This document shows positions 10,585 through 19,394 of a DNA stretch of 64,000 bases, piece by piece. The DNA lies in the NCBI GenBank assembly GCA_023653785.1, contig JAMKCH010056823.1:216344-280343 (forward strand). Reading direction: 5' to 3'. The first letter of the stretch is position 1, and the number at the start of each line of letters is the position of its first letter. The DNA comes from Ophioderma brevispina (Eukaryota > Echinodermata > Ophiuroidea > Amphilepidida > Ophiodermatidae). The position numbers and the translations under genes are program-made. The notes below the pieces were generated by a model. That model searched no databases, was not told where the DNA came from, and worked only from the letters and a program-made list of their open reading frames with translations.

Positions 10585-11535
10585 TTGTAAGCTTTAATTT
10601 AACGTATGTTGACACCTTCACTCTCATTTCAAATAAAGAACATAGAAAGCGCCTAATTGGATGCAAAATTGTAAAAATGCATCCCCAAGTTAAAAACAAA
10701 AAAACACGCGTTTTTAACCTAATTTTAAAAAAAAAAAAAAAAAAAATGCCCAATTGGGCGCAACACGTGTTAAAACTGCGCAAAATTTAAAACTGCACCC
10801 TAAGTTACGAGCTTAATTTGATGTACGTAAAAAACTCTCCTGTCATTTCAATACAGAAAATAGAAAACGCCCAATTGGGCGCAAAATGGATTAAAAAACG
10901 AATCCCAGTTATAAGCTTTATTTACACCTTCCTTTCAATTTCACATAAGAAAATATAAAAGGCGCCAATTGGGCGCAAAATGTTGTAAACTGCATCCTAA
11001 GTTCGAGCTTTAATTTGATTACGTATAAGCTCTCCTGTCATTTCAAATAAATCGAAAACTCCCATTGGGCGCAAAAGTTGTTAAAACTGACTCCCAAGTT
11101 ATAAGCTTTAATTGATTGTAGGTTACACCTTCCTCATTTCAAATACAGAAAATAGAAAAGGCGCTCAATTGGGCTCAAAATGTGTAAAAACTGCATCCCT
11201 AAGTTACGAGCTTTAATTTGATGTACGTAAAGCTCTCCTGTCATTTCAAATAAAGAAAATAGAAAAACGCCCAATTGGGCGCAAAATGTGTTAAAACTGA
11301 ATCCCCAAGTTATAAGCTTTAATTACACCTTCCTGTCATTTCAAATAAAGAAAATAGAAAAGGCGCCCAATTGGGTGCAAAATATGTAAAAACTGCATCC
11401 CTAAGTTACGAGCTTTAATTTGATGTACGTAAAACTCTCCTATCATTGGCGCAAAATGTGTTTAGAAGGAATCCCCAAGTTATAAGCTTGAATATAATGT
11501 AGGTTACACCTTCCTGTCATTTCAAATAAAGATGT
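10585..11535. repeat. A/B two-monomer satellite with palindromic GCCCAATTGGGC core
   Basis: About nine monomers of roughly 85-120 bp follow each other. Two types alternate. Type A has CTGCATCCCTAAGTTACGAG...TTGATGTACGTAAA, and type B has GAATCCCCAAGTTATAAGC...TACACCTTCCTGTCA. Both share TCATTTCAAATAAAGAAAAT and the palindrome GCCCAATTGGGC (seen near 10747, 10869, 10964, 11269, 11364). The true repeat unit is therefore an AB dimer of about 200 bp. A poly-A run interrupts the first units. Confidence 0.9.
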
Positions 11536-11835
11536 TACCTAAATTTTTCGTCTTAAATAATATCGCTTCCAATTATTTGCCTTTCACCTTTGTCATAATC
11601 CTCTTGCTCACCGTAGTTTAACTCTACGTGGCCTGATCATTTTCTTACTTATAACTCTCCTATTCGTTACTCACCCTTTATCTATCCCTGCAACGTTTTA
11701 ACCAAACTCCCATTTCCCAGGCAGTCTTGGCAGAGACTAAAATCAAAGAAATGCTTTTTAAGGCCATTTAAAACCTGCAATGATGTTATTCTTTGTCTGA
11801 AATTGCATCGCATTACACACCCAACACTAAAACTC
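11536..11835. other. no feature recognised
   Basis: About 300 bp of intergenic sequence between the satellite and the dispersed repeat. Confidence 0.4.
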
Positions 11836-12465
11836 CAGGGGGGTTACCTGTGATTTTCGTTACTGAACATCCGATTCCTGTAAATTTGGTACCAAAGGAT
11901 AGCTTAGAGTTTCTTCTTTCCATTGGTACCAAAATAAGTACCAACATCCCCATTATGACGTCACTGCGACGTCATATGTTGAGGAAAGTACGAAAATACT
12001 GAATATAGGGTGGAAAATTGATTTTAGTGACTCAGACACCTTATTATAGCACTAAAATGCTCTCATTATATAAAACTAGTCATTTCCCATCAAGTAGAGT
12101 CAAAAACCGCATGAAAATCTGATATTCCTAACCTTTTTGACGAAAAATTGAATTTTCCCCTATTCTACACTGTGTGTCTATGGAAATTGGCAGTTTTGCT
12201 GACATGCGAACTTTATGACGTCATTGTGACATAATGCTAGGCATGTTGGTACTCATTTTGGTATCAATGGAAAGAGGAGGACCACAGATATCTATTGGTA
12301 TCAAAATCACCCTGTATCCTACCTATACCCCGGTTGATGTTTGTTTTTGGATGAAAAGGAGCGGAACATGTCAATTGACAATTACATAAAATAATTTGGC
12401 ACCAAAAAGGAGGTTTTAGCAAGCCGGGGGAAATACCCGAAGGGGGTTGGTAACCCCCCCCCCTA
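11836..12465. mobile_element. dispersed repeat, copy 1 (partner at 28650-29431)
   Basis: The interval matches 28650-29431 in the same orientation over most of its length (for example TTTTCGTTACTGAACA, GACGTCATATGTTGAGGAAA, CCCATCAAGTAGAGTCAAA, GGTTTTAGCAAGCCGGGG). No coding trace is seen. The partner ends in TTAA preceded by CGAAGGG, suggesting a TTAA-targeting non-autonomous element. This copy has lost that end at a poly-C/poly-T run. Confidence 0.65.
11956..11975. promoter_or_regulatory. paired CRE-like TGACGTCA sites
   Basis: TGACGTCA at 11956-11963 is followed by GACGTCAT at 11968-11975, and a further TGACGTCA lies at 12216-12223. The partner repeat keeps the same three sites (28766-28773, 28777-28784, 29032-29039). 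TGACGTCA is the CREB/ATF palindrome. Binding is not shown. Confidence 0.3.
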
Positions 12466-12547
12466 CTATTTTTTTTCTGATAACATTTTGTGCATACAAT
12501 CAAGAGGTTTTTTTTTTTTTTTATTAATACGAGTACCTTCACCCTCA

Positions 12548-12867
12548 ATGCCATCACACTAGTTATCCTTTATATTATCGGAGGGATATATACCGGAATG
12601 GAATGGGCGTTGTCATGCATTTACCAATACTCGTCAGTCTGCGTTGAACGCCCACCAACTTGGGATGTATGTATCTCTCCCCTGCGGCATTTCCAAGGTA
12701 TGAACTTATGTTTAAGGAGCACATGTATTGAATTATGTTATGGAATAAATTGACAAAAGTATTCATGCTGTTCCGAAATGATTCCTTTGGTGTCAGATTT
12801 AAGGGCTTACCTCTCGCATGATAATTAATTTTAAATTGAGTAGAGGACTTAGGAGCGTCCTCGCATT
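12548..12867 (+). repeat. left LTR (5'-truncated)
   Basis: Matches the right LTR from ATGCC onward (ACACTAGTTATCC, GGGCGTTGTCATGCATT, CACCAACTTGGGATG, GACTTAGGAGCGTCCTC) and ends in GCA before the PBS. The first bases of the LTR are absent. Confidence 0.85.
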
Positions 12868-12884
12868 TGGTGGAAGATCCGGGT
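12868..12884 (+). promoter_or_regulatory. putative primer-binding site
   Basis: TTTGGTGGAAGATCCGGG-type sequence starts directly after the LTR terminal CA and is absent after the right LTR. This is the expected place for the tRNA primer-binding site. The tRNA was not identified. Confidence 0.5.
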
Positions 12885-12900
12885 AATTTCCAAGGAACAT

Positions 12901-13521
12901 TTGCAGCAGAACCAACTCTTCATGAAGCAACGATACGACAAGAACGCCACATATGTTAAATACCAGGTAGGAGATTGTGTCTTTATATATTTCCCTGTTA
13001 CTCAGTCTGGTCTTTCAAAGAAACTCAAAAAAATTTGGTGTGGTCCGTATCTTCTCGTCAGACAAACAGGTCCCGTTAACTTTATGGTCAGGAATCTTGA
13101 GAACAATAAACTGTTGTCTTCTCCCATACACGTTAATCGTATGAAATATGCATACGATAGGTATGTTCGCCTTACCAATGACGAACTACCCATGCAACCT
13201 CACGCTCAAGCCCCTAAAGGAGGTTTGACAGATGCTGATCTTCCCCAAGATTCCTTTCAGCCGCTGTTAGCTAAGCAGTCTCCAGCAAAATCTACTGTTA
13301 CAGTCCCTGGAATACCTCCTACAGAAGAGTCTAGCAATGAACTCTACCAAGTGGAACGTGTCATCAGAGGAAGATTCATCAATGGTAAACTGCACTACCT
13401 GATTAAGTGGTCAAACTATTCTAATAAGTACAATACTTGGGAACCTGTGTCTAATCTTAATGAAGCCATTCTTGAGCATTTGAGGCATAATCCTGTCAAA
13501 ATAACAGGAAAAGCAGTGTGA
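12901..13521 (+). pseudogene. Gypsy Pol remnant: integrase C-terminal region plus chromodomain
   Basis: The open frame encodes about 206 residues. Residues about 8-80 match the integrase C-terminal region of Gypsy polyproteins: YDKNA, then VGDCVF, a GPY-type KIWCGPYLLV block near residue 48, and HVNRMKYAYD near 78. A linker of about 70 residues follows. Residues about 147-190 form a chromodomain: YQVERVIRGR, LHYLIKWSNY, then NTWEPVSNL. The aromatic and Trp-Glu-Pro positions are kept. In the family this domain tethers integrase to histone H3 marks and guides insertion into heterochromatin. The frame ends naturally in TGA. It is the surviving end of a deleted polyprotein and has no start codon of its own. 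Confidence 0.9.
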
Positions 13522-14553
13522 TTGTGTTGAATTCCAAATATGCCATTTTATTTACCTATGATACAAATAAGTTAATACTTTGTTTTAATTAAACGTTTGA
13601 TTCCATTGATCTAATGTAGTTCTGTACGAAGTGCCTACAAGAGGTACCGGAATCGAATGATATGGTCTTTTGGATCAGATGATATTTTGTCATATTTTGC
13701 AAGCAATACGAAGCATTAAATTATAAAATGCTTCCTGTTTTTGTAATGTTTTGTATTTAAAGATTGTCAATTCAAGCTTGCTAATCATATTGTATGTATT
13801 TTTGTGGTTGAGTTTCATGCAGAAAGAACTTGAGGGTACCCGACATAACTACTCTACCGAACTGTACCAGCTCTACTTGTAGTCCTTCAGCGGTGATATC
13901 TTTAAAAACTTAGGGCCGGCCGTAGATTGCATAAAGGACATCGTGGAAAGAACTTTACTTTAGTTGCGCGCACTTTTCCATCTTTAACAAAGTTCGTTCT
14001 GGAAACGATATGTTCTACCGCTAATTAAGAATCCTACAAGCTGTATCTCTAGTCAAGTTTTAAAGACAAATGGAACCATAGCCTGTAAGTAATGTTAAGT
14101 GGAGAGTATGGTCGTGATTTTCTAATTTTAAGTTAGAGAATCTTGGTTAACTTTCCTTCAAGGTTCTGTTTAACCTTGGCAATTCAATCTAATTCAATTC
14201 AATTTAAAGGAATTCAATTCAGTGCAATGGAATTTAAATGTAGTTCAAATTAAAGCAATCCACTGCATTGATACATGTGTATAGATGAAATTCAGCATGA
14301 ATTCTGCCAAAACTTTGCAATCTAAATGCATGATTAAATAAATATATATATATTGTCAATTTGTGAGCTTGAATATATTGGCAAATTTGTAAACTGAAAT
14401 TATTTAGAGATTGAGGAGAATATTTAAGTTTCGGCAAGCTAATAACTCCTCCAAAAAGTAAATATTAAGTTGCACATGGATCGATCCTATGTTTTTGCAC
14501 TATTGGCACATGTCTCCAAATTAAAATTAAAAAGAAATCGTCGCAGTCGATTT
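13522..14553 (+). other. 3' untranslated part of the Gypsy element
   Basis: Non-coding sequence between pol and the right LTR. A patch of AATTCAATTCAATT-like short repeats lies at about 14175-14225. A purine tract AAAAAAGGAGAGGC at 14554-14567 sits just before the right LTR and fits a polypurine tract. Confidence 0.6.
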
Positions 14554-14570
14554 AAAAAAGGAGAGGCATA

Positions 14571-14904
14571 TGTTATGGAGCTACTTTATGCCACACTAGT
14601 TATCCTTTATATTAGCGGAGGGATATATATACCGGAATGGAATGGGCGTTGTCATGCATTACCAATACTCGTCAGTCTGCGTTGAACGCCCACCAACTTG
14701 GGATGTATGTATCTCTCCCCTGCGGCACTTCCAAGGTATGAACTTATGTTTAAGGAGCACATGTATTGAATTATGTTTTGGAATAAATTGACAAAAGTAT
14801 TCATGCTGTTCCGATATGATTCCTTTGGTGTCAGATTTAAGGTCTTACCTCTCGCATGATAATTAATATTCAATTGAGTAGAGGACTTAGGAGCGTCCTC
14901 ACAC
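14571..14904 (+). repeat. right LTR
   Basis: 334 bp, starting TGTTATGGAG and ending TCCTCACA, nearly identical to the left LTR where they overlap. It contains an AATAAA at about 14781. The high identity of the two LTRs suggests the insertion is not very old, despite the deletion. Confidence 0.85.
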
Positions 14905-15599
14905 TTGCACATCTCTGCGATGCTTTTTTTAAAATACTATTCTTCTTAGGTGTTTCTTCGTCTTGTTCCATGGTTCTCAGTAATTTTGAGGTATTTGTCC
15001 ATCCCATTTATAAACGTGCTGACAAATCATATGAAAAAAATAAATGACAAATAATGCATTCATAATTGGTCAGTTTTATTGAAATGTAATTTAATTTGTC
15101 ATACACTAAAAATTAATTTGTAATGCACTAAAATTTACAAATCAAAGGCAATTTGATCATTCATTAATTTGTTATGAAATTTTAAAAAGGGAAATTTTAT
15201 AATTGAAAATATCGGTGACGATAAGAATTAATTTCAAAAGCTAATAATTGTTAATTGAACATTATGAAAACATTTTAGCTTTATTTTCTTGAATTATTAA
15301 AAAATCCCTTGCATGACCAATTTTAATTTGTCAAATAAGACTATTTTCTTAATATTTTCAGTGTTTTGTATTATAACTGCCCATTATTCAAAAGTGCGCT
15401 CTTTGATTGCGGAGTTTGCCGATTTTAAAAGTAGTGTAATTAAGCCATTACTCTATACAGAACTGTTTGATATAAGTGTTGTTACACCTACACTCCACAG
15501 TCGAATGAGACCACAAATAAAATATACTTAGCTGGCAAAGCCAACAAACACAACAGGAAACCATTTGAAGTGTATTTTAAAAATAAATGTCTTGTAAAT
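14905..15599. other. AT-rich stretch, no gene seen
   Basis: Very AT-rich sequence with no recognisable exon, apart from a chance frame at 15313-15531. Confidence 0.4.
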
Positions 15600-15629
15600 T
15601 AAAACTTAAGTGTTAACACTTAAGTTTTA
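15600..15629. repeat. perfect 30-bp palindrome
   Basis: The sequence reads identically on both strands, centred on GTTAAC with CTTAAG on each side. It could form a cruciform, or act as a bidirectional signal with its T/A-rich ends. Function is unknown. Confidence 0.8.
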
Positions 15630-15710
15630 TTGCTTTATATCATGTCTCTTAAAGAACTATTATTTACCCTAACGCTACATCTGTCCCTAGCCTATTTCCC
15701 GGAAGGAGTG

Positions 15711-15998
<288 letters not shown>

Positions 15999-15999
<1 letters not shown>

Positions 16000-16097
16000 C
16001 CGAGATCTAAACGGAAGGTTGTGGGTTCGAGTCCCATCCACAGCAAGTTCATTTTGCGATTAATAATGCAACGTCCGCGCTGTCATCAATTTCTTCT
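15999..16097 (+). mobile_element. tRNA-Arg-derived SINE, copy 1 (5'-truncated)
   Basis: Begins inside the anticodon arm (CCGAGATCTAAACGG; the loop would read TCT, Arg), continues through the T arm GGGTTCGAGTCCC and ends with the same tail as copy 2 (AGTTCATTTTGCGATTAAT, ACGTCCGCGCTGTCATC). Confidence 0.75.
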
Positions 16098-16277
16098 ATA
16101 TATGTATATGTTTATGGCAGTAATTCACAAAGGTTATAAACAACTCCAATTTCTCCTGTGTATTTATAATTATTGTGAGTTGCTTTCGTATCAAATTTCT
16201 TATGTTGATCACCTTGTGATATGGACGGCATTACGCTCCGAACGCTATGGTGCAAAAGCTCGAGCAAACCATCACAT
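16098..16277. other. spacer between SINE copies
   Basis: About 180 bp without recognisable features. Confidence 0.4.
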
Positions 16278-16400
16278 GCCGTGGTGGCGCAATGGATTAG
16301 CGCATCCGAGATCGAAACGGAAGGTTGTGGGTTCGAGTCCCATCCACAGCAAGTTCATTTTGCGATTAATAATGCAACGTCCGCGCTGTCATCAATTTCT

Positions 16401-16405
<5 letters not shown>
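16278..16405 (+). mobile_element. tRNA-Arg-derived SINE, copy 2 (full head)
   Basis: Positions 16278-16351 fold as a tRNA. The acceptor GCCGTGG pairs with CCACAGC (one mismatch), the D stem is GCGC/GCGC, the anticodon arm has loop GATCGAA (anticodon TCG, Arg), there is a 5-nt variable loop, and the T arm is GTGGG-TTCGAGT-CCCAT. A- and B-box promoter sequences are present. Position 33 is A where functional tRNAs have T, and the same head plus a 50-bp tail recurs at 15999, so I call it a SINE and not a working tRNA gene. The tail ends in an AT repeat. Confidence 0.75.

Positions 16406-16428
<23 letters not shown>
16406..16428. repeat. (AT)n tail
   Basis: AT dinucleotide run after SINE copy 2. 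Confidence 0.8.
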
Positions 16429-16431
<3 letters not shown>

Positions 16432-16462
16432 CAAAATTTGCGAAACAGAATTCAACACCATC

Positions 16463-16882
16463 ATGCACGCTAGGAGGACCATATTGTTCGACCATAGCAA
16501 GACCCCATGGGTAAAGCGTGATGGCAAGAAAGAATGCGACATATCCATGGGGGCTTATGACGGGGCAGAAGTTTGTGAGCTGGTAGGGCTATACGCTCTG
16601 TCTAAACTGTGCGGTAAGTTAGATATATCTAGTATAGGTCTCTACCGCGACGACGGCCTTGCCACCCTGAAAAAATCATCAGGTAGCCAAGCGGACAAGA
16701 CCAGGAAAGACCTCATCAAGATCTTCCAAGAACTCGGACTCAAAATCACAGTCCAAACCAATCTGAAAGTCGTTGACTATCTTGATGTAACGCTCAACCT
16801 AGAAACAGCAACATATCAGCCATATAGAAAGCCAAATGACACGCCAGTCTACAGCAACGCAAACTCCAACCATCCATCATAA
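16463..16882 (+). pseudogene. Penelope-like reverse transcriptase fragment
   Basis: About 139 residues. Visible motifs are MGAYDGAEVCELVGLYALSK (residues about 29-48), the catalytic-box equivalent IGLYRDDGLA (about 58-67), where the two Asp would bind metal, and KITVQTNLKVVDYLDVTLNL (about 93-112), followed by YRKPNDTPVY and NSNHPS. The intact protein copies element RNA into DNA at the insertion site. Here the N-terminal fingers are missing, and the frame ends in TAA just before the expected continuation. Confidence 0.85.
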
Positions 16883-17166
16883 TAAGTGAAAGCGTATACC
16901 AGAGGCATCGAAAAAACCGACTATCAAATTATCATCAGGAGAAAATTTTCCAAGAACTGGCACATCGGTTAACGCCGCCTCAAAAACGTGGCTACAAGAC
17001 CGACATCAGCTCACCAAAACGCAACCCCAACCTAGAGAGCCAAAAAAGAAAAACCGTTCGAGGAAAATCATCTGGTTTAATCCCGCCGTACAGTTTCTAA
17101 CGTCAAAAGCAACGTCGCCAGGACATTCCTTAGACTGATCGTCTAAACATTTTCCACCAGGGAACA

Positions 17167-17643
17167 GTGCACCAAATCTTCACAAAAACACCGTTAAAAT
17201 CCAGCTACAGTTGCATGAAGAACAGGGCAGGAGCATTAAATCTCATAACAATACGCTCCTCAAAAACTTTGCAAAGAAAAATGAACGCGCCGACAAACCA
17301 GGCACGCAGAATTAAAGCCGCTTTGCCCCCTACGTGGGTAAATTGCTTTAGTAAAGTCCGTATCTACAAAGCCACCATCACGCATGCGAACACATCCAAA
17401 GTCTACATCGGAATTGTTGGAAACACCTTCAAAGAAAGGTTTAACAACCATAAGAAAGCTTTCAAGCATGAAAAGTACGCAAAAGAACACTGGAAACTAT
17501 CTAGTAAGTGTGGCCGCTTGAAAAAAAAAGAGCAATACCATCTACGCCTTGCGCTACGACATTGTAAAAAAATCGAAACACCAAAAAAGCGCAAATCAGG
17601 CCAGTGCAACCTCTGCATAGAGGGAAAAGTAGCCCATAATTAA
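17167..17643 (+). pseudogene. Penelope-like GIY-YIG endonuclease domain fragment
   Basis: The first part (HQIFTK, SYSCMKNRAG) matches the linker between RT and nuclease. Residues about 75-110 contain IYKATITHANTSKVYIGIVG followed by KERFNNHKKAF, the GIY-YIG core with its VYIG and conserved Arg/Asn-His segment. The Cys-rich finger upstream is damaged, and the C-terminal part is frameshifted into a Lys-rich tail. In the family this nuclease nicks target DNA. Confidence 0.75.
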
Positions 17644-17861
17644 AGCACAAAGACAGAGTGCTAGTAACACACGATCAGAACTCGTATCGAAATGCCGACA
17701 CGACAAAAAACAAACGTTGCCACACTCTCGCCTTCCCTCCTTAAAAATTCCTGCGCCCGCTTTTGCATAACCCGTGATTAGCGCACACGCACAACGCGTG
17801 CCGCGTCACACAGGAATTCGGAAAAACCCGAGAAACTGCGTTTGTTTTGTTATCTAAGGGA

Positions 17862-17912
17862 CATTTCACCGCCTGAAGGCGCCCAAGGCGTGAAACAGCC
17901 TGTAGTGAAAGT
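17862..17912 (+). ncRNA. hammerhead-ribozyme-like motif
   Basis: CTGAAG (17873-17878) is followed by a GCGCC/GGCGT stem with a CAA loop, then GAAAC (17892-17896), a 3-bp ACA/TGT stem and the cleavage-type triplet GTA (17902-17904). Flanking TTTCAC and GTGAAA can form stem I. This is the order of a minimal hammerhead. The A expected after CTGAAG is missing or replaced by G, so activity is doubtful. Confidence 0.4.
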
Positions 17913-18002
17913 TACCCTATAACATAATCTATTTGCTCTGCGCATGCATCGAGCACTCTATTTTGGCTGCAGTGATAAACTTTTGTGTTAGTTATCACGT
18001 TT

Positions 18003-18090
18003 ATTATATATATATATAACTATATATATATATATATTAATTTTTTATATTTTATTATATATAGATATTATGATATATATATTAATATAT
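18003..18090. repeat. AT-rich microsatellite
   Basis: Imperfect TA runs with ATAGATATT interruptions before the tRNA-related array. Confidence 0.8.
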
Positions 18091-18091
18091 A

Positions 18092-19378
18092 GATAATAGG
18101 TGTGCTAAAGGGTACGAAAGTACCCATTTTACAGTATTTGTATTTAATGGCCATAGGCATATAAAGACGAACAAGTCAATTGGAAAGAAAGAAAGATCAG
18201 AGAACAGAAGAAAGCCTCAAAAGAGCACTCGCCGGTATTTGAACCCGGGTCACTTGCGTACATCGGCAAGCTGTGATAACCTCTACACCACGAGACCACA
18301 CGGCTGAGAACGACTTTGGAGGGGTGATATAGCTATTACAGTATATAGGTGGCGCCGAGGCCGGAAAGATATGTATTTACAGAGTCGGGGTGGCGTATGC
18401 GTAAAGGTAATATAGAATCATAGGTGCTAAAGGGTACGCACATTACCACATTTTTAAAGTTATTTGTATTTTAATGGCCATAGGCCGATATAAAGAAGAA
18501 CAAGTCAATGGAAACAGAAAGAAAGATCAGCGAAGAAGAAAGCTCAAAAGAGCACTCGCCGGATTTGCACCGAGGTCACTGCGTACATGGCAAGCGGGAT
18601 AACCATCTACACACGAGTCCCACACGGCTGCGAACGACTTTTGAGGTGATATAGCTAGACAGCTATATAGGTGGCGCGGTACAGTATATGTATTTTAACA
18701 GAGCGAGGGTGGCGCTATGCGGGAAGTTAATATAGAATCATAGTGATAAAGGGTAGCACTTACCACATTAAAGTATTTTTATTTAATGGCCATAGGCCGA
18801 ATAAAGAGAAAAAGTCAAATGGGAAAGAAAGAAAGATCAGAGAGAAGAGAAGGCCTCAAAAGAGCACTCGCCGGTTTGAACCCGGTTCACTTGCGTACAT
18901 GGCAAGCGTGATAACCATCTACAACACACGTATCCAAAAACGGCATGTGAGAAGACTTTTGAGGTTGATATACGCATACAGCTATATAGGGTGGGCGCCG
19001 GGTACGATATGTATTTTAACAGAGTCGAGGGTGGCGACTATGCGGTAAGTTAATATAGAGACATAGGTGCTAAAGGGTGTCCGCACATTACCAAATTTAA
19101 GTATTTTTATTTAATGGCCATAGGCCTATAAAGAAGAACAGTCAATTGGAAAGAAAGAAGATCAGAGAAGAAGAACTCAAAAGAGCACTCGCCGGGAATT
19201 AAACCCGGGTTCACTGCGTACATGGCAAGAGTGATAACAATCTACACCACGAGTCCACAAGGCTGAGAACGACTTTTGAGGTGATTAGCTATACAGGTAT
19301 ATAGGTGGCGCCGTACAGTATATGTATTTTAACAGAGTCGAGGGTGGCGCTAGGCGGTTAAGTTAATATAGAATCATA
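18092..19378. repeat. tandem array of four units (about 320 bp) containing a tRNA-like segment
   Basis: The units start near 18092, 18417, 18738 and 19058 with GGTGCTAAAGGGTA, followed by TTTAATGGCCATAGGCC, GAAAGAAAGATCAG, AAAGAGCACTCGCCGG, TGGCAAGCGTGATAACC and GAGGGTGGCGCTATGCGG. On the minus strand the central part reads like a tRNA: CGTGGTGTAGTGGTTATCAC (A box), CTTGC-CATGTAC-GCAAG (anticodon arm, loop triplet TGT) and GGGTTCAAATCCGG (B box). The acceptor ends do not pair well, so this is a tRNA-derived SINE-like unit amplified in tandem. It lacks a functional tRNA. Confidence 0.8.
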
Positions 19379-19394
19379 TATCATATATATATAT

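Larger units (their letters stand above)
12548..14904 (+). mobile_element. internally deleted Ty3/Gypsy (chromodomain) LTR retrotransposon
   Basis: Two direct repeats of about 320-334 bp flank a short interior that begins with a primer-binding-like site and ends with a purine tract. The only coding part left is the integrase C-terminus plus chromodomain (12901-13521). The gag, protease, RT, RNase H and integrase core are missing, so the PBS side is joined directly to the integrase tail. The left LTR lacks its first 20 or so bases, probably lost at the adjoining poly-T tract. The LTR termini TG...CA, the PBS position and the purine tract are all visible. The chromodomain places it with the chromovirus-type Gypsy elements. 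Confidence 0.85.
16430..17912 (+). mobile_element. Penelope-like retroelement remnant (RT + GIY-YIG)
   Basis: A 5'-truncated, frameshifted element: RT C-terminal half at 16463-16882, a linker in shifted frames (about 16883-17166), a GIY-YIG region at 17167-17643, and a 3' end with a hammerhead-ribozyme-like motif at 17862-17912. This domain order (RT followed by a C-terminal GIY-YIG nuclease) is that of endonuclease-positive Penelope-like elements, and hammerhead motifs are known from this class. The element is not functional. Confidence 0.8.

Noticed and set aside
16278..16351. Functional tRNA-Arg gene
   Set aside because: Position 33 is A, one acceptor pair is mismatched and a second truncated copy has the same non-tRNA tail, so SINE is the better call.
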